Part shown: positions 1 to 9,900 of the stretch, in pieces
How the letters are laid out: the number at the start of each line of letters is the position of its first letter
How positions within the stretch are numbered: position 1 is the stretch's first letter
NCBI RefSeq assembly: GCF_026341855.1
Contig: NZ_JAPENW010000001.1
Span: 2,294,001-2,358,000 of the forward strand
DNA from: Streptomyces sp. NBC_00568
Lineage (GTDB): Bacteria > Actinomycetota > Actinomycetes > Streptomycetales > Streptomycetaceae
Length of the DNA: 64,000 nucleotides
Direction of reading: 5' to 3'
The notes under the pieces: generated by a model
The model's database searches: none
What the model saw: only the letters and a program-made list of their open reading frames with translations
Told to the model about the DNA's origin: nothing
Position numbers and translations under genes: made by a program

Positions 1-691
1 CGTTGCCGCCACGGGCCGGGCGGTTGCCGGCACGGGCAGCGGCGTTCTCGGCGCGAACCTCGGCGATGTTCTTGACGTCGCCCTTGTAGATCCAGACCTT
101 CACGCCGATACGGCCGAAGGTCGTCTTGGCCTCGAAGAAGCCGTAGTCCACGTTCGCGCGGAGCGTGTGCAGGGGCACACGGCCCTCGCGGTAGAACTCC
201 GAGCGGGACATCTCGGCGCCGCCGAGACGGCCACCACACTGGATCTTGATGCCCTTGGCGCCGGCCTTCATCGTGCCCTGCATGCTCTTACGCATGGCGC
301 GACGGAAGGAGACGCGGGAGGACAGCTGCTCGGCAACGGCCTGAGCAACCAGCTGAGCGTCGGTCTCGGGGCTCTTGACCTCGAGGATGTTCAGCTGGAC
401 CTGCTTGCCCGTGAGCTTCTCGAGGTCACCGCGGATGCGGTCGGCCTCGGCGCCACGGCGGCCGATGACGATGCCGGGACGCGCGGTGTGGATGTCCACC
501 CGCACGCGGTCACGGGTGCGCTCGATCTCAACCTTCGAGATGCCGGCGCGCTCCATGCCGGACGTCATCATCCGACGGATGGCGACGTCTTCCTTGACGT
601 AGTCCTTGTACAGCTTGTCGGCGTACCAGCGGGACTTGAAGTCCGTGGTGATGCCGAGCCGGAACCCATGCGGGTTAACCTTCTGGCCCAT
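1..691 (-). CDS. rpsC: 30S ribosomal protein S3 (partial, C-terminus outside window)
   Basis: Small-subunit protein that sits at the mRNA entry channel. The visible part starts [20 protein letters not shown], the classic S3 N-terminus. It continues through the KH-type domain ([16 protein letters not shown]) and the S3 C-terminal domain ([15 protein letters not shown]). About 230 residues are visible; the remaining C-terminal tail lies left of the window. The ATG (691-689) overlaps the last base of the rplV TAA stop, so translation is probably coupled to rplV. It is the last visible gene of the S10 operon. Confidence 0.98.
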   Translation of the reverse strand, partial: MGQKVNPHGFRLGITTDFKSRWYADKLYKDYVKEDVAIRRMMTSGMERAGISKVEIERTRDRVRVDIHTARPGIVIGRRGAEADRIRGDLEKLTGKQVQLNILEVKSPETDAQLVAQAVAEQLSSRVSFRRAMRKSMQGTMKAGAKGIKIQCGGRLGGAEMSRSEFYREGRVPLHTLRANVDYGFFEAKTTFGRIGVKVWIYKGDVKNIAEVRAENAAARAGNRPARGGN

Positions 692-1038
692 TACCGGGTT
701 CCTTCCTTGCTGCTGACGACCACGGTGATGTGGCTGGTCCGCTTGCGGATCCGGTAGGCACGGCCCTGGGCACGCGGCCGGAACCGCTTCAGGGTCGGAC
801 CCTCGTCGACGTAGGCCTCGGAGATGACGAGGCTGCCGGCGTCGGTGTGGTCGTAGTTGTGTGCGGCGTTGGCAATGGCGCTGTCAAGCACCTTGCCGAC
901 CGGCACGCTCGCGGCCTGCGGGGCGAAACGCAGGACCGCCTGAGCCTCCGTGGCATCCATGCCACGGATAAGGTCCACCACTCGGCGGGCCTTCATGGGC
1001 GTAACGCGGATGTACCGCGCCTGGGCCCTGGCTTCCAT
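691..1038 (-). CDS. rplV: 50S ribosomal protein L22
   Basis: Large-subunit protein that lines the nascent-peptide exit tunnel. I start it at [20 protein letters not shown] (115 aa), the family's usual start and length. An open frame 12 codons longer upstream exists but is not family-like. The conserved C-terminal [20 protein letters not shown] is intact. It lies between rpsS and rpsC, with its stop codon overlapping the rpsC start by one base. Confidence 0.97.
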   Translation of the reverse strand: MEARAQARYIRVTPMKARRVVDLIRGMDATEAQAVLRFAPQAASVPVGKVLDSAIANAAHNYDHTDAGSLVISEAYVDEGPTLKRFRPRAQGRAYRIRKRTSHITVVVSSKEGTR

Positions 1039-1080
1039 GGTTGTCCTTCCAGTGTCTGTCATGGTCGATTCCACCCCGCG

Positions 1081-1362
1081 TTAGCGGCGCTTCGACTTCC
1101 GGTCGTCCTTGACGTGACCCCGGAAGGTGCGCGTCGGCGAGAACTCGCCGAGCTTGTGGCCGACCATCGACTCGGTGACAAACACCGGGATGTGGGTCTT
1201 GCCGTTGTGCACCGCGATCGTGTGGCCGAGCATGGCCGGGATGATCATCGAGCGACGGGACCAGGTCTTGATGACGTTCTTGGTACCGGCTTCGTTCTGT
1301 ACGTCCACCTTCTTTACAAGGTGTCCGTCGACGAAGGGTCCCTTCTTGAGACTGCGCGGCAT
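1081..1362 (-). CDS. rpsS: 30S ribosomal protein S19
   Basis: 93 aa, the usual S19 length. It starts [19 protein letters not shown] and contains the family signature running from [20 protein letters not shown] to [15 protein letters not shown]19 forms the 30S head with S13 and contacts the 50S subunit. It follows rplB by 12 bp on the minus strand, in the conserved S10 order. Confidence 0.98.
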   Translation of the reverse strand: MPRSLKKGPFVDGHLVKKVDVQNEAGTKNVIKTWSRRSMIIPAMLGHTIAVHNGKTHIPVFVTESMVGHKLGEFSPTRTFRGHVKDDRKSKRR

Positions 1363-1374
1363 CTAAACCCGCTC

Positions 1375-2211
1375 CTAGCGCTTCTTGTTCGTCTTGCGGC
1401 GGCGGACGATGTACTTGTTCGAAGCCTTCTTCGGCGAACGAGTACGACCCTCCTTCTGACCCCACGGGGAGACCGGGTGGCGACCACCGGAGGTCTTGCC
1501 CTCACCACCACCGTGCGGGTGGTCAACCGGGTTCATCGCCACACCGCGGACGGACGGGCGAACGCCCAGCCAGCGCTTACGGCCGGCCTTACCCCAGTTG
1601 ATGTTGCTCTGCTCGGCGTTGCCGACCTCGCCGACCGTGGCGCGGCAGCGCTGGTCGACCAGACGGATCTCACCGGAGGGCATGCGGAGGTGGGCCATGG
1701 TGCCCTCCTTCGCGAGCAGCTGCACCGAGGCACCGGCGGAGCGGGCGAACTTGGCGCCGCCACCGGGACGGATCTCGATCGCGTGGATCGTGGTACCGAC
1801 CGGGATGTTGCGGAGCGCCAGGTTGTTGCCCGGCTTGATGTCGGCCCCGGGACCGTTCTCGACGCGGTCACCCTGCGACAGGTTGCGGGGGGCGAGGATG
1901 TAGCGCTTCTCGCCGTCCGCGTAGTGAAGCAGCGCGATGCGCGCGGTGCGGTTGGGGTCGTACTCGATGTGCGCGACCTTCGCCGGCACGCCGTCCTTGT
2001 CGTGACGACGGAAGTCGATCACTCGGTAGGCGCGCTTGTGTCCGCCACCCTGGTGGCGAACGGTCACACGACCGGAATTGTTACGGCCGCCCTTGCTGTG
2101 CAGGGGGCGAACCAGCGACTTCTCCGGCGTGGACCGCGTGACCTCGACGAAGTCGGCGACGCTGGAGCCACGACGGCCCGGCGTAGTCGGCTTGTACTTG
2201 CGGATTCCCAT
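1375..2211 (-). CDS. rplB: 50S ribosomal protein L2
   Basis: 278 aa, normal length for L2, a universally conserved protein near the peptidyl-transferase centre. The start [14 protein letters not shown], the RNA-binding motifs [20 protein letters not shown], and the hallmark C-terminal segment [17 protein letters not shown] with its conserved histidine are intact. It sits 39 bp downstream of rplW and 12 bp upstream of rpsS in the S10 operon. Confidence 0.98.
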   Translation of the reverse strand: MGIRKYKPTTPGRRGSSVADFVEVTRSTPEKSLVRPLHSKGGRNNSGRVTVRHQGGGHKRAYRVIDFRRHDKDGVPAKVAHIEYDPNRTARIALLHYADGEKRYILAPRNLSQGDRVENGPGADIKPGNNLALRNIPVGTTIHAIEIRPGGGAKFARSAGASVQLLAKEGTMAHLRMPSGEIRLVDQRCRATVGEVGNAEQSNINWGKAGRKRWLGVRPSVRGVAMNPVDHPHGGGEGKTSGGRHPVSPWGQKEGRTRSPKKASNKYIVRRRKTNKKR

Positions 2212-2250
2212 TTCTCAGTCCTCGTCCGATATTCGGACCAGGGCACTCCG

Positions 2251-2667
2251 TTAGGAGGCCTGGCCGAAGATGTCGATACGGTCGCCCTCAGCGAGGGTCA
2301 CGATCGCGCGCTTGCTGTCGGCACGCTTGCCGAAGCCCGTCTTGGTGCGCTTGCGCTTGCCCTGACGGTTGATCGTGTTGACCCCGGTGACCTTGACCGA
2401 GAAGACCGCCTGGACGGCCTGCTTGATCTGGGTCTTGTTGGCCCGCGGGTCCACGACGAAGGTGTACTTGCCCTCGTCGAGCAGCGCGTAGCTCTTCTCC
2501 GAGACGACCGGCTTGAGGAGGACGTCACGGGGATCCGTGAAGCTCTTGCTCAGCGGGGTCTCGACGGTGTTCTTGCCTTCGGCCTCGTGGCGCTTCGCCT
2601 TGGCGACGCGCGCGACCTTCTTGGCCTTGGCGGCCTTCGAGGCAATGCTCGGGTGACGCGTAGCCAT
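2251..2667 (-). CDS. rplW: 50S ribosomal protein L23
   Basis: 138 aa. The core L23 fold ([20 protein letters not shown] to [17 protein letters not shown]) is preceded by a basic Ala/Lys-rich extension of about 45 residues ([20 protein letters not shown]), as I recall for Streptomyces L23 but not for the shorter E. coli protein. L23 forms the docking site for SRP and trigger factor at the tunnel exit. Its ATG overlaps the last base of the rplD stop, suggesting coupling. Confidence 0.96.
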   Translation of the reverse strand: MATRHPSIASKAAKAKKVARVAKAKRHEAEGKNTVETPLSKSFTDPRDVLLKPVVSEKSYALLDEGKYTFVVDPRANKTQIKQAVQAVFSVKVTGVNTINRQGKRKRTKTGFGKRADSKRAIVTLAEGDRIDIFGQAS

Positions 2668-3323
2668 CAGGCTTCGCTCCCTTCGGTGTCAGCGGCCTGG
2701 GGGCCAGACACGAAGGACTCGAAAGCGGCCTGGGTGAAGACCACGTCGTCCGAGACGAGAACGTCGTACGTGTTGAGCTGGCCCGGCTCCAGGATGTGGA
2801 CCTGGGGCAGGTTGCGCGCGGAGAGCAGCGCGGCCTCGTCGGAGCGCTCGATGACCAGGAGCACGTTCTTGCGCTCGCTGACCTTGCCGAGGAAGCTCTT
2901 CGCGGCCTTGGTGGAGGGGGTCTCGCCCTCGATCACGCCGGTGATGACGTGGATGCGAGCGTTGCGGGCCCGGTCGGTGAGGGCGTGGCGCAGGGCCGCG
3001 GCCTTCATCTTCTTCGGGGTCCGCTGCGAGTAGTCACGCGGCGTGGGGCCGTGAACGACACCACCGCCGGCGAACTGCGGCGCGCGGGTCGAACCCTGGC
3101 GGGCGCGGCCGGTGCCCTTCTGGCGGTAAGGCTTGCGGCCACCACCACGGACCTCGCCACGACGCTTGACCTTGTGCGTGCCCTGACGGGCCGCGGCCAG
3201 CTGCGCGACGACAACCTGGTGGAGCAGCGGAATGCTGATCTTCTCTACGTCGAAGATCTCGGCCGGGAGCTCAACGGTCCCGGCGGTGTCGCCGGAGGGC
3301 GACAGAATGTCAATGGTGCTCAT
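2667..3323 (-). CDS. rplD: 50S ribosomal protein L4
   Basis: 218 aa from [21 protein letters not shown] longer in-frame extension into rplC exists but would overlap it and is not L4-like. The L4 loop region [20 protein letters not shown], which reaches into the exit tunnel, and [18 protein letters not shown] are intact. It starts 4 bp after the rplC stop and its stop overlaps the rplW start. In some bacteria L4 represses its own operon; nothing here shows directly that it does so in this organism. Confidence 0.97.
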   Translation of the reverse strand: MSTIDILSPSGDTAGTVELPAEIFDVEKISIPLLHQVVVAQLAAARQGTHKVKRRGEVRGGGRKPYRQKGTGRARQGSTRAPQFAGGGVVHGPTPRDYSQRTPKKMKAAALRHALTDRARNARIHVITGVIEGETPSTKAAKSFLGKVSERKNVLLVIERSDEAALLSARNLPQVHILEPGQLNTYDVLVSDDVVFTQAAFESFVSGPQAADTEGSEA

Positions 3324-3327
3324 GTCC

Positions 3328-3972
3328 TCAAGCCCCCTTGGCCGCGGTACGGACCAGGACGAGGCCGCCGTTCGGACCCGGGATGGCTCCCTTGATGAGG
3401 AGCAGGCCCTTCTCCGCGTCAACGGCGTGAACGGTCAGGTTCTGGGTGGTGACCCGCTCGTTGCCCATGCGGCCCGCCATGCGGACGCCCTTGAACACAC
3501 GGCCCGGGGTGGCACAGCCACCGATGGAGCCGGGGGAGCGGTGCTTGCGCTGGACACCGTGTCCGGCGCCGAGGCCCTTGAAGTTGTGACGCTTCATGAC
3601 ACCGGCGAAGCCCTTGCCCTTGCTCTTGCCGGTCACGTCCACCTTGATGCCGGCCTCGAACACCTCAGCGGTGATCTCCTGGCCGAGGGTGTACTCGCTG
3701 GCGTCAGCGGTACGGATCTCGACGAGGTGGCGGCGGGGGGTGACGTCGGCCTTGGCGAAGTGACCCTTGAGGGGCTTGTTCACCTTGCGCGGGTCGATCT
3801 CGCCGAAGGCGATCTGGACCGACTCGTAGCCGTCGGAGTCATTCGTACGGACCTGGGTCACGACGTTCGGGCCGGCCTTGACGACGGTGACGGGAACAAC
3901 ACGGTTGTTCTCGTCCCACACCTGCGTCATGCCGAGCTTCTCGCCGAGGATGCCCTTGATCTGCTTAGCCAT
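3328..3972 (-). CDS. rplC: 50S ribosomal protein L3
   Basis: 214 aa, usual length. It starts [20 protein letters not shown] and carries the L3 signature segment [13 protein letters not shown] ([20 protein letters not shown]) and [21 protein letters not shown]3 organises the 3' half of 23S rRNA near the peptidyl-transferase centre. Second gene of the S10 operon, 17 bp after rpsJ. Confidence 0.98.
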   Translation of the reverse strand: MAKQIKGILGEKLGMTQVWDENNRVVPVTVVKAGPNVVTQVRTNDSDGYESVQIAFGEIDPRKVNKPLKGHFAKADVTPRRHLVEIRTADASEYTLGQEITAEVFEAGIKVDVTGKSKGKGFAGVMKRHNFKGLGAGHGVQRKHRSPGSIGGCATPGRVFKGVRMAGRMGNERVTTQNLTVHAVDAEKGLLLIKGAIPGPNGGLVLVRTAAKGA

Positions 3973-3989
3973 TCTCAGATCACCGATCC

Positions 3990-4298
3990 CTAGAGCTTGA
4001 TCTCGATGTCGACACCGGCCGGGAGGTCGAGTCGCATCAGAGAGTCAACGGTCTTGGGCGTGGGGTCGAGGATGTCGATGAGGCGCTTGTGCGTGCGCAT
4101 CTCGAAGTGCTCGCGAGAGTCCTTGTACTTGTGCGGCGACTTGATGACGCAGTACACGTTCTTCTCAGTGGGCAGCGGCACCGGGCCTGCGACCGACGCA
4201 CCAGTGCGGGTCACCGTTTCGACGATCTTCTTCGCCGAGGAATCGATGACCTCGTGGTCGTAGGCCTTGAGCCGGATGCGGATCTTCTGTCCCGCCAT
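3990..4298 (-). CDS. rpsJ: 30S ribosomal protein S10
   Basis: 102 aa, exact family length, start [21 protein letters not shown]10 is a 30S head protein and also the NusE partner of NusB in antitermination. It is the first gene of the operon. Behind it lie a leader of about 380 nt (see 4362-4386) and a promoter-like pair at 4685-4712. Confidence 0.98.
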   Translation of the reverse strand: MAGQKIRIRLKAYDHEVIDSSAKKIVETVTRTGASVAGPVPLPTEKNVYCVIKSPHKYKDSREHFEMRTHKRLIDILDPTPKTVDSLMRLDLPAGVDIEIKL

Positions 4299-4361
4299 GG
4301 CTACTCAGTAGTCCTTTGTCTAGTGAAACGCTCTGGAACCCGGGGGTTCGCGTCCTGTCCT

Positions 4362-4386
4362 CCGACCCACGCGGTCGGGTGTGTCG
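4362..4386 (-). promoter_or_regulatory. S10-operon leader hairpin identical to one in the rpsL leader
   Basis: A 25-nt block containing CCGACC-loop-GGTCGG lies 64-88 nt before the rpsJ start. The same 25 bases occur at 21572-21596, 51-75 nt before the rpsL start. The block is transcribed in the leader mRNA. Identity in two otherwise unlike leaders suggests a shared regulatory RNA element; the ligand is unknown. Confidence 0.6.
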
Positions 4387-4684
4387 CGCTCCTGCCGACA
4401 GGGATATCCGTCACGGATTTCCCTACGAGGGACGCGGCTCCGCCCGAAAGCAACCGCAGGACCGGGGGCGAGAACACCCACCGGGTGCCTGGTCTGCACC
4501 CCGCTGACACTTCCCGGAAGATTCCCGTACGTCCGCCCCAGCGCTGCCTCACGACAGATTGGGCGACGAGTACTGTGGGACTCGCTTCCAGTCCTCCCGA
4601 CGGGAGGCGCGCAGCATCGGCACTCGACCGAGCAACCCCGCTAGTCTGCCATACCGGACGGGGGGCTGGCCAATCGAGCCGGAG

Positions 4685-4712
4685 ATCGTACCCCTAAGGT
4701 GACGCACGTCAA
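4685..4712 (-). promoter_or_regulatory. Probable S10-operon promoter
   Basis: On the minus strand TTGACG (4712-4707) and TACGAT (4690-4685) are 16 bp apart, matching the main vegetative sigma factor consensus. Transcription would begin near 4676, giving a leader of about 380 nt before rpsJ. Confidence 0.55.
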
Positions 4713-4803
4713 ACCCGGCACGACCATGATCGCGTGACCGATCCCACAGAGCCCCGCCGGCCACCCCGGCGCCACCTCTCCCCCGCCCCTGTCGGGCCCC
4801 GGA

Positions 4804-5328
4804 TCACATACCGGCCGGCGCAGCACCTCGGCCGGCCTCTTCCAGCAGCTCCAGGGCATGGCCATAGGCGCGGAAGCCTGCCCTGCCGTAGTCCGGTGCG
4901 CTGGAGTCGGGGCGGAGGATGCCCGGGAGGAAGGCGACCCGCCAGGACCGGAAGGTGGCGGCTGCGCTGCTTCGCCCTCCGTCGTCCGCCAGGGCGACCG
5001 CGATCCCGAGGGCCTCGGCCACCCTTTCCGCACCCTGTGGGACCCCGGTCCCACCCGCGATGGCAGCGGTGACCAACGCCTGCAGGAAATGGGCGAGTTG
5101 GAGATCCGCCCCCAGGTGGCACATGCGGCGCACGACCGACGGGCGTTCGAGTTCCGCGGGGCGGGGCGAGATCTCCTCGATGCAGCCGGACCACAGGAGC
5201 AGGGACGGCGCGGTCACCCGGTACTCGCGCAGGTATCCCAGCTCATCGGCGATGGCCATGGACGCATCGCTGAAGCCGCCGAGCACGCGGACAGCGGCGA
5301 GCGCCGGTGGATCAATCCCACGGATCAC
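4804..5328 (-). CDS. Hypothetical protein, paralogue of the product at 11797-12438
   Basis: 174 aa, GTG start overlapping the previous gene by 17 bp. I do not recognise a named family. The protein is clearly related to the one at 11797-12438: both share RRM-H-G-DLQL, then FR-WRV-FLP-ILRPDSS near the C-terminus, and end in an FRAY-H-LE segment. No signal peptide or membrane segment is visible. It is the last gene of the toxin-island transcript, downstream of the RHS toxin and a DUF1963 gene, so an immunity or accessory role is a fair guess but unproven. Confidence 0.75.
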   Translation of the reverse strand: MIRGIDPPALAAVRVLGGFSDASMAIADELGYLREYRVTAPSLLLWSGCIEEISPRPAELERPSVVRRMCHLGADLQLAHFLQALVTAAIAGGTGVPQGAERVAEALGIAVALADDGGRSSAAATFRSWRVAFLPGILRPDSSAPDYGRAGFRAYGHALELLEEAGRGAAPAGM

Positions 5329-5923
5329 GCAGTGGCCTGCGCTTCCACCATTCTGCGAGTTCCGCCTCGGGACTCGCCTTCGTCGGACGCACCCAGGCGC
5401 GCAGAGACCGCTCCGGATCCGGGACGCTCGCGGCAGCGAAGCGCTCGTCCAACCGCGTCAGCAGCTGCCCCAGCGTGCCCTCCCGGGCCTCCGTGGGCAG
5501 CCCGAGCATCAACTGCCCGAGCAAGTCACGGGAGTCGAGGTCGTTCTCGTAGGCGCTGATGGGATAGAAGCCGTCGCTCGACCGACCCGGCTCCATCCGG
5601 CGCACCACACGCTCCCAGGACGCGAACCGATCCGCGACCGAGTAGACGGGAGTCGTGATCCTCTCCCGCAACTCCGGCGCGACCCGGGACCGCTCCACCT
5701 CAAGGCGCTCCGCGTCGCACCGGGCGACGGCCTCCATGACCTCTGCCGACAACTCCGCCCACACGGACCTCGTATCCGGCGCGGATCGGAACACGTCGTA
5801 CGGTTCCCGCTCCCTGCCCCGCCGCGCCGGGGTGTGCCCCTCTCCCCGCGTCAACGCCTGCACTCCTTCAGGTGCTTCAGGAAGTCCCTCGTGCATCGCG
5901 AAGCCACCGCGCTCGCGGAGCAC
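5312..5923 (-). CDS. Hypothetical protein with SUKH-3-like N-terminal remnant
   Basis: About 203 aa from a GTG at 5923; the start is uncertain. The first residues, LRERGGFAMHEG, resemble ALHERGGFEMH in the SUKH-3 gene at 12538-12980. The frame then departs from SUKH-3, and an alternative frame reads RDFLKHLKE, similar to the SUKH-3 position RRFLAEFGG. This suggests the ORF begins in a decayed SUKH-3 gene. The remaining 150 residues (YPISAYENDLDSRDLLGQLM, then DERFAAASVPDPERSL) look like an ordinary soluble protein that I cannot assign. It overlaps the downstream gene by 17 bp. The true start could be internal. Confidence 0.6.
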   Translation of the reverse strand: MLRERGGFAMHEGLPEAPEGVQALTRGEGHTPARRGREREPYDVFRSAPDTRSVWAELSAEVMEAVARCDAERLEVERSRVAPELRERITTPVYSVADRFASWERVVRRMEPGRSSDGFYPISAYENDLDSRDLLGQLMLGLPTEAREGTLGQLLTRLDERFAAASVPDPERSLRAWVRPTKASPEAELAEWWKRRPLRDPWD

Positions 5924-5956
5924 GAGTCGAACGCGCAGCGAAGCCGGTCCAGGAGG

Positions 5957-6922
5957 TCACTGCAGGACGATCCGATGCGGATGCTCCCGGTCGACAGAGC
6001 AGACGAAGATCATCAGACGGCCTCCGCGGCCGACGACAATCCGCGTCGGGTTGTTCGCCTGCGTGTCCGCCACGGCACGGTCCTCCAGCGGGACCCAGCT
6101 ACGGGTTCCCCTGTCCCACTCCCTGCTGTCGACGGTCACGAGGAGTTCCATCGGCTGTCCGCATTCGCACACCACGTCCTGCGGGCCGGTAGAGGGCCAC
6201 GGGGCGAATCCGCCGACCTTCCAGCCGGGGGGAATGGAGAGGTCGAACTGGTAGCTGACCGCGTCCTCGTCCTCCCAGTCCTCCCAGTCGTCCAGGAGGG
6301 CGCGGATCGAGTAGGGCAACAAGTCACCCCACTGGTGTTCCGTGACCTCCTCGGGGTGCAGGACACAGGGGTCGGGTACGTATTCGGCTCGCCCGACGAC
6401 TTCCGGTTCCGGCTGGTCGGCCAGGACCTCGGTGACGTCCGACGCCTTTCGGGAGTAGAGGTGCACACCGACGTTCCGATCCGCTCCGTGCGCGTTGAAC
6501 GGGCACCAGAAGATCTGGAGCAGGTCCGCTTCGCCCGGCAGCGTCAGACCGGGGACATCGCGCGTGTAGAGCTGGGCGACCGGCAGGAGCGGAATCGGGT
6601 CCGTGTCCGTGAGCCAGGGCGCGTGGCGCCCCCGGCGAAAGGAACGGAGAAGCTCGTACTCCTCCTCGGTCGGCCCGGCGGCGAGGAGTTTCCGGGTCAG
6701 ACGGACTTCACCGATGCGCTCCCCGAACCTACGTTTGTGCGGCTCTGCGCAGTGGGGCCACGGCTCGTCCGCGGGCCACAGGAGCGGGCCGCCGACAGAA
6801 CTCTGCTCCGGGCCCGGAACCCCTGGCCGCGGGTGCAGTCGCGTGCCGACACCGCGGTAACCGGACAGCTCGGGAATCGCTTGCTCGATGTCCACAGGGC
6901 GCTGGGGAGTCGTGCGCGTCAT
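5957..6922 (-). CDS. DUF1963-like (YwqG-type) protein, possible immunity protein
   Basis: 321 aa, cytosolic. Features of the DUF1963/YwqG family are visible: GGPLLWPADEPWPHC near residue 45, then PLLPVAQLYTRDVPGL and PGEADLLQIFWCPF around residues 111-140, and GGFAPWPSTGPQ followed by CECGQPMELLVTVD about 50-60 residues from the middle of the C-terminal half. The family is usually of unknown biochemical function. Its members recur beside polymorphic toxins as likely immunity proteins. It starts 46 bp after the RHS toxin stop on the same strand, the standard place for the cognate immunity gene. Confidence 0.75.
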   Translation of the reverse strand: MTRTTPQRPVDIEQAIPELSGYRGVGTRLHPRPGVPGPEQSSVGGPLLWPADEPWPHCAEPHKRRFGERIGEVRLTRKLLAAGPTEEEYELLRSFRRGRHAPWLTDTDPIPLLPVAQLYTRDVPGLTLPGEADLLQIFWCPFNAHGADRNVGVHLYSRKASDVTEVLADQPEPEVVGRAEYVPDPCVLHPEEVTEHQWGDLLPYSIRALLDDWEDWEDEDAVSYQFDLSIPPGWKVGGFAPWPSTGPQDVVCECGQPMELLVTVDSREWDRGTRSWVPLEDRAVADTQANNPTRIVVGRGGRLMIFVCSVDREHPHRIVLQ

Positions 6923-6968
6923 GGTGCTCCTGTTCGTCTGCGAAAGGCAGCCTAATCAAGGTCCGCTG

Positions 6969-9900
6969 TCATGCCGTCCTCACGCCCGAGGCCGGATTGT
7001 CCAGCCAACCGCTCAGCGAGAAGCCCTTGTTGCCGAAGGCCTGGAACTCCAGACGCGTCGGAATCGGGTTCGTTCCCTCGTAGAAAGGCGTTACGTCGTA
7101 CTGGATGATCTCGTCCTTCATGGCGGCGTCAGCGACGGGCTTCTCGAACATCTCGTACATATGCGGATGGTTCGTTGGATTCTGTGTCAGAGTCACCAGG
7201 TTGTGCGGTGCGTGAGGCCCCTTGCCCGCGCCCCCCAGTGTGTTCGCCAGAAGATGACCACGCGCCTCGTTGAAGAGGGTTCCGTGTCCTCGCCAGCCCT
7301 TGGTCCACATCTTTCCGGCCTCCGTGCCCTGAGTGATCACCATCTGCTTTCGCACGCAGGCGGATATGCCTGTCGGACGGCCGAGGTGGTCGGTCCCCTT
7401 GTAACGAACGCTGCCACCCCAGGCGTAACGATCCGGCCTGTTGGCGTACCGGGGCGCAAGGCCCAACGGATCGCAGCCCTGCAGCGGGTTGGCGACGTAG
7501 ACGACAGGATTGGGAGCCGGCTCGAGTCCCAGGGGATCGGAACTGAGGTAACGCGCGGTTTCCGGGTCGTAGTAGCGCTGGAAGTTGTAGTGCAGTCCCG
7601 ACTCGGGGTCGAAGTACTGGCCGGGAAACCGCAGAGGCGTGTACGCGGAGGCGTCCCTGTTCCAGGTCGTCGTTCCCCAGAGGGTGGAGCGAGCCCGCCA
7701 TGCGATGTCGCCCTCCTCGTTCACGAGTTCGCTGGGCGTTCCGACAAGGTCGGTGACGATGGCGAAGAACCGGGAGTCGATCTCCTGCCGGGTGAGCGAG
7801 TCGACACGTCGGTCCGTCTGCGTGACCGGGTGCAGTCCGTCGTACTCCCAGGTCGTCACGATGGGATCCGGCAGGTCGGGACCGGTGGACTCCTGTTCCG
7901 CCAGGTACGCGCCGTCCCAGGTGAATCGCACCTGCTCGACCACTGTGGCGCCGTCGGCACCGAGGCGCTGCTTGGCCGTCCGCCGTCCGAGAGGGTCGTA
8001 GCGGTAGCGCCATACCGTGCCGTCCGGTGTGATCACCGAGGTGAGGCGGTCCTCCGCGTCCCAGGCGTAGCGCCACACATCGGCCTTGCGGGAGATCCGG
8101 GCCCTGCGGCGCAGGACTATGCGACCGGCGGCGTCGTAGACGTAGCGGACCGAGCCTGCCTGGACGAGCCTGTTGCCTACGTAGTGACGGTCACCCCGGG
8201 CATCGGCGCCCGGGTGCCGGTCCGGCCACTCCGCGTGGGTCTGGTTGCCGTTCGCGTCGTAGGCGTACCGTTCCCGCCAGCCCCGTGCTTCGACGCCGGT
8301 CACCCTGCCCGCCGCGTCCAGTCGGAAGCTGCGTCGACCGCCGGCAGGCCCGTCGTCGACGGCGACCAGGTGACCGTCGGTGCGATAGCTGTATCCGCGT
8401 GTCAGCACGGCACCCGCAGCGCCGACCACCGCCTGTTCCGCGACGCGCCCCGAACGGTCCCAGGTCCGGGACAGCCGCAGCCCCGTGCGGGAAAGCGTCC
8501 TGGAGATCTCGCGGCCCACTTCGTCGTACCTGAACCGCAGCATGCGCCCCGCGCAGTCCATCCCGGACATCTGCCCGGCGGCGTCGTACGCGTACAACGT
8601 CACCGCCCCGCCGGGCGTGACACGCCGGACAGGGCGTCCGAGCCGGTCATGGTCCCGTCGCAGCACTCGCCCGTCGACCGACTCCGAGACGGCACGGCCG
8701 ATGGCATCCCGTTCATAGGACACCTCGCTGAAGGGGCTCGCCAGCAGCAGTACCCGGCCCATGACGTCGCGTTCGTACCGGGTGGTCATGCCGTCGACCG
8801 TCTTGGCCATCGTCCAGTCGAGCGCGTCGTATGCGTACTCGACCCGCTGCCCGAGCGCGTTCACCCGGGCGACGAGCCGGTCCGCCGCATCGTGCTCGTA
8901 GTCGACTCGACAGCCGTCGAAGTCGACCTCGGCGATCAGCCGACCCGCCGGGTCATACTCGTAGTGCCAGGTCAGACCCCGTGGGTTGACGACCTTCGTC
9001 AGCTGCAGGGTCGCATTGTGCTCGAACTCGTACCGACTGCCGTCGGAGCGGATCTCGGCCGCCAGCACATCGAAGTGCGTGTACTCGTACCGGGAGGTGC
9101 GACCCTCACCATCGGTATGACTCAGGCAGTTGCCCTCACCGTCGTACGTCCACGACTCCTCGTTTCCCTGCGGGCCCACCCGGTGCGACAACTGACCATC
9201 CACCGACCACCGCAGTCGTGTCTCGGCGCCGGTGGGATCCGCCACCGCGCACAGCCGCCCGAACGCGTCGTACTGGTACACGGCGGTCGCGCCGAGCGGG
9301 TCGGCCACCAGGACGGGAAGGCCCGACGGGTTGTTCCGGACGGAGACGGTGTCGCCCAGTTCGTCCGTCGCCGATACCAAGTACCCCGCCTCGTCGTACA
9401 CGAAGGTCGTCGTCGCACCCGACTCGTCCGTCACCGACGTGCGGTTGCCACGCCCGTCGTACGTGTGCCGGATCGTCGTTCCGTCCTCCTGGCGGATCCA
9501 GACCGGAAGGTGCAACTCGTTGTATTCGACGGAGGTTTCCAAGCCGTCCGGACGGATGACACGGGTGGGCATTCCGTACTCGTCGTTGGCGATGCGGATG
9601 CGGTTGCCCAGAGGGTCGGTGCGTACCGTCACATGATGGGAGGAGTCGTAGTCGGTGCGAGTGACCGAGCCGGTCGGGTCGATCTCCGCGACCACCAGGA
9701 AGGCGTCGTCGACGACGTACCTGGACACGTGCCCTTCGGCCGTCGTGGCCGTGGTCACGCTCATCCCCGGGAAGTCAGGGTCCCGTCCCTCGTATTCCAG
9801 GGACAGAACGTAGTGGCCGGCCTCCCCGCCCTCCGCTGTGCAGCGGTCCTCGTCGTCGTACGCGTAGCTGTAGCGACTGTCGTTGGAGTCGGTCCAGGCG

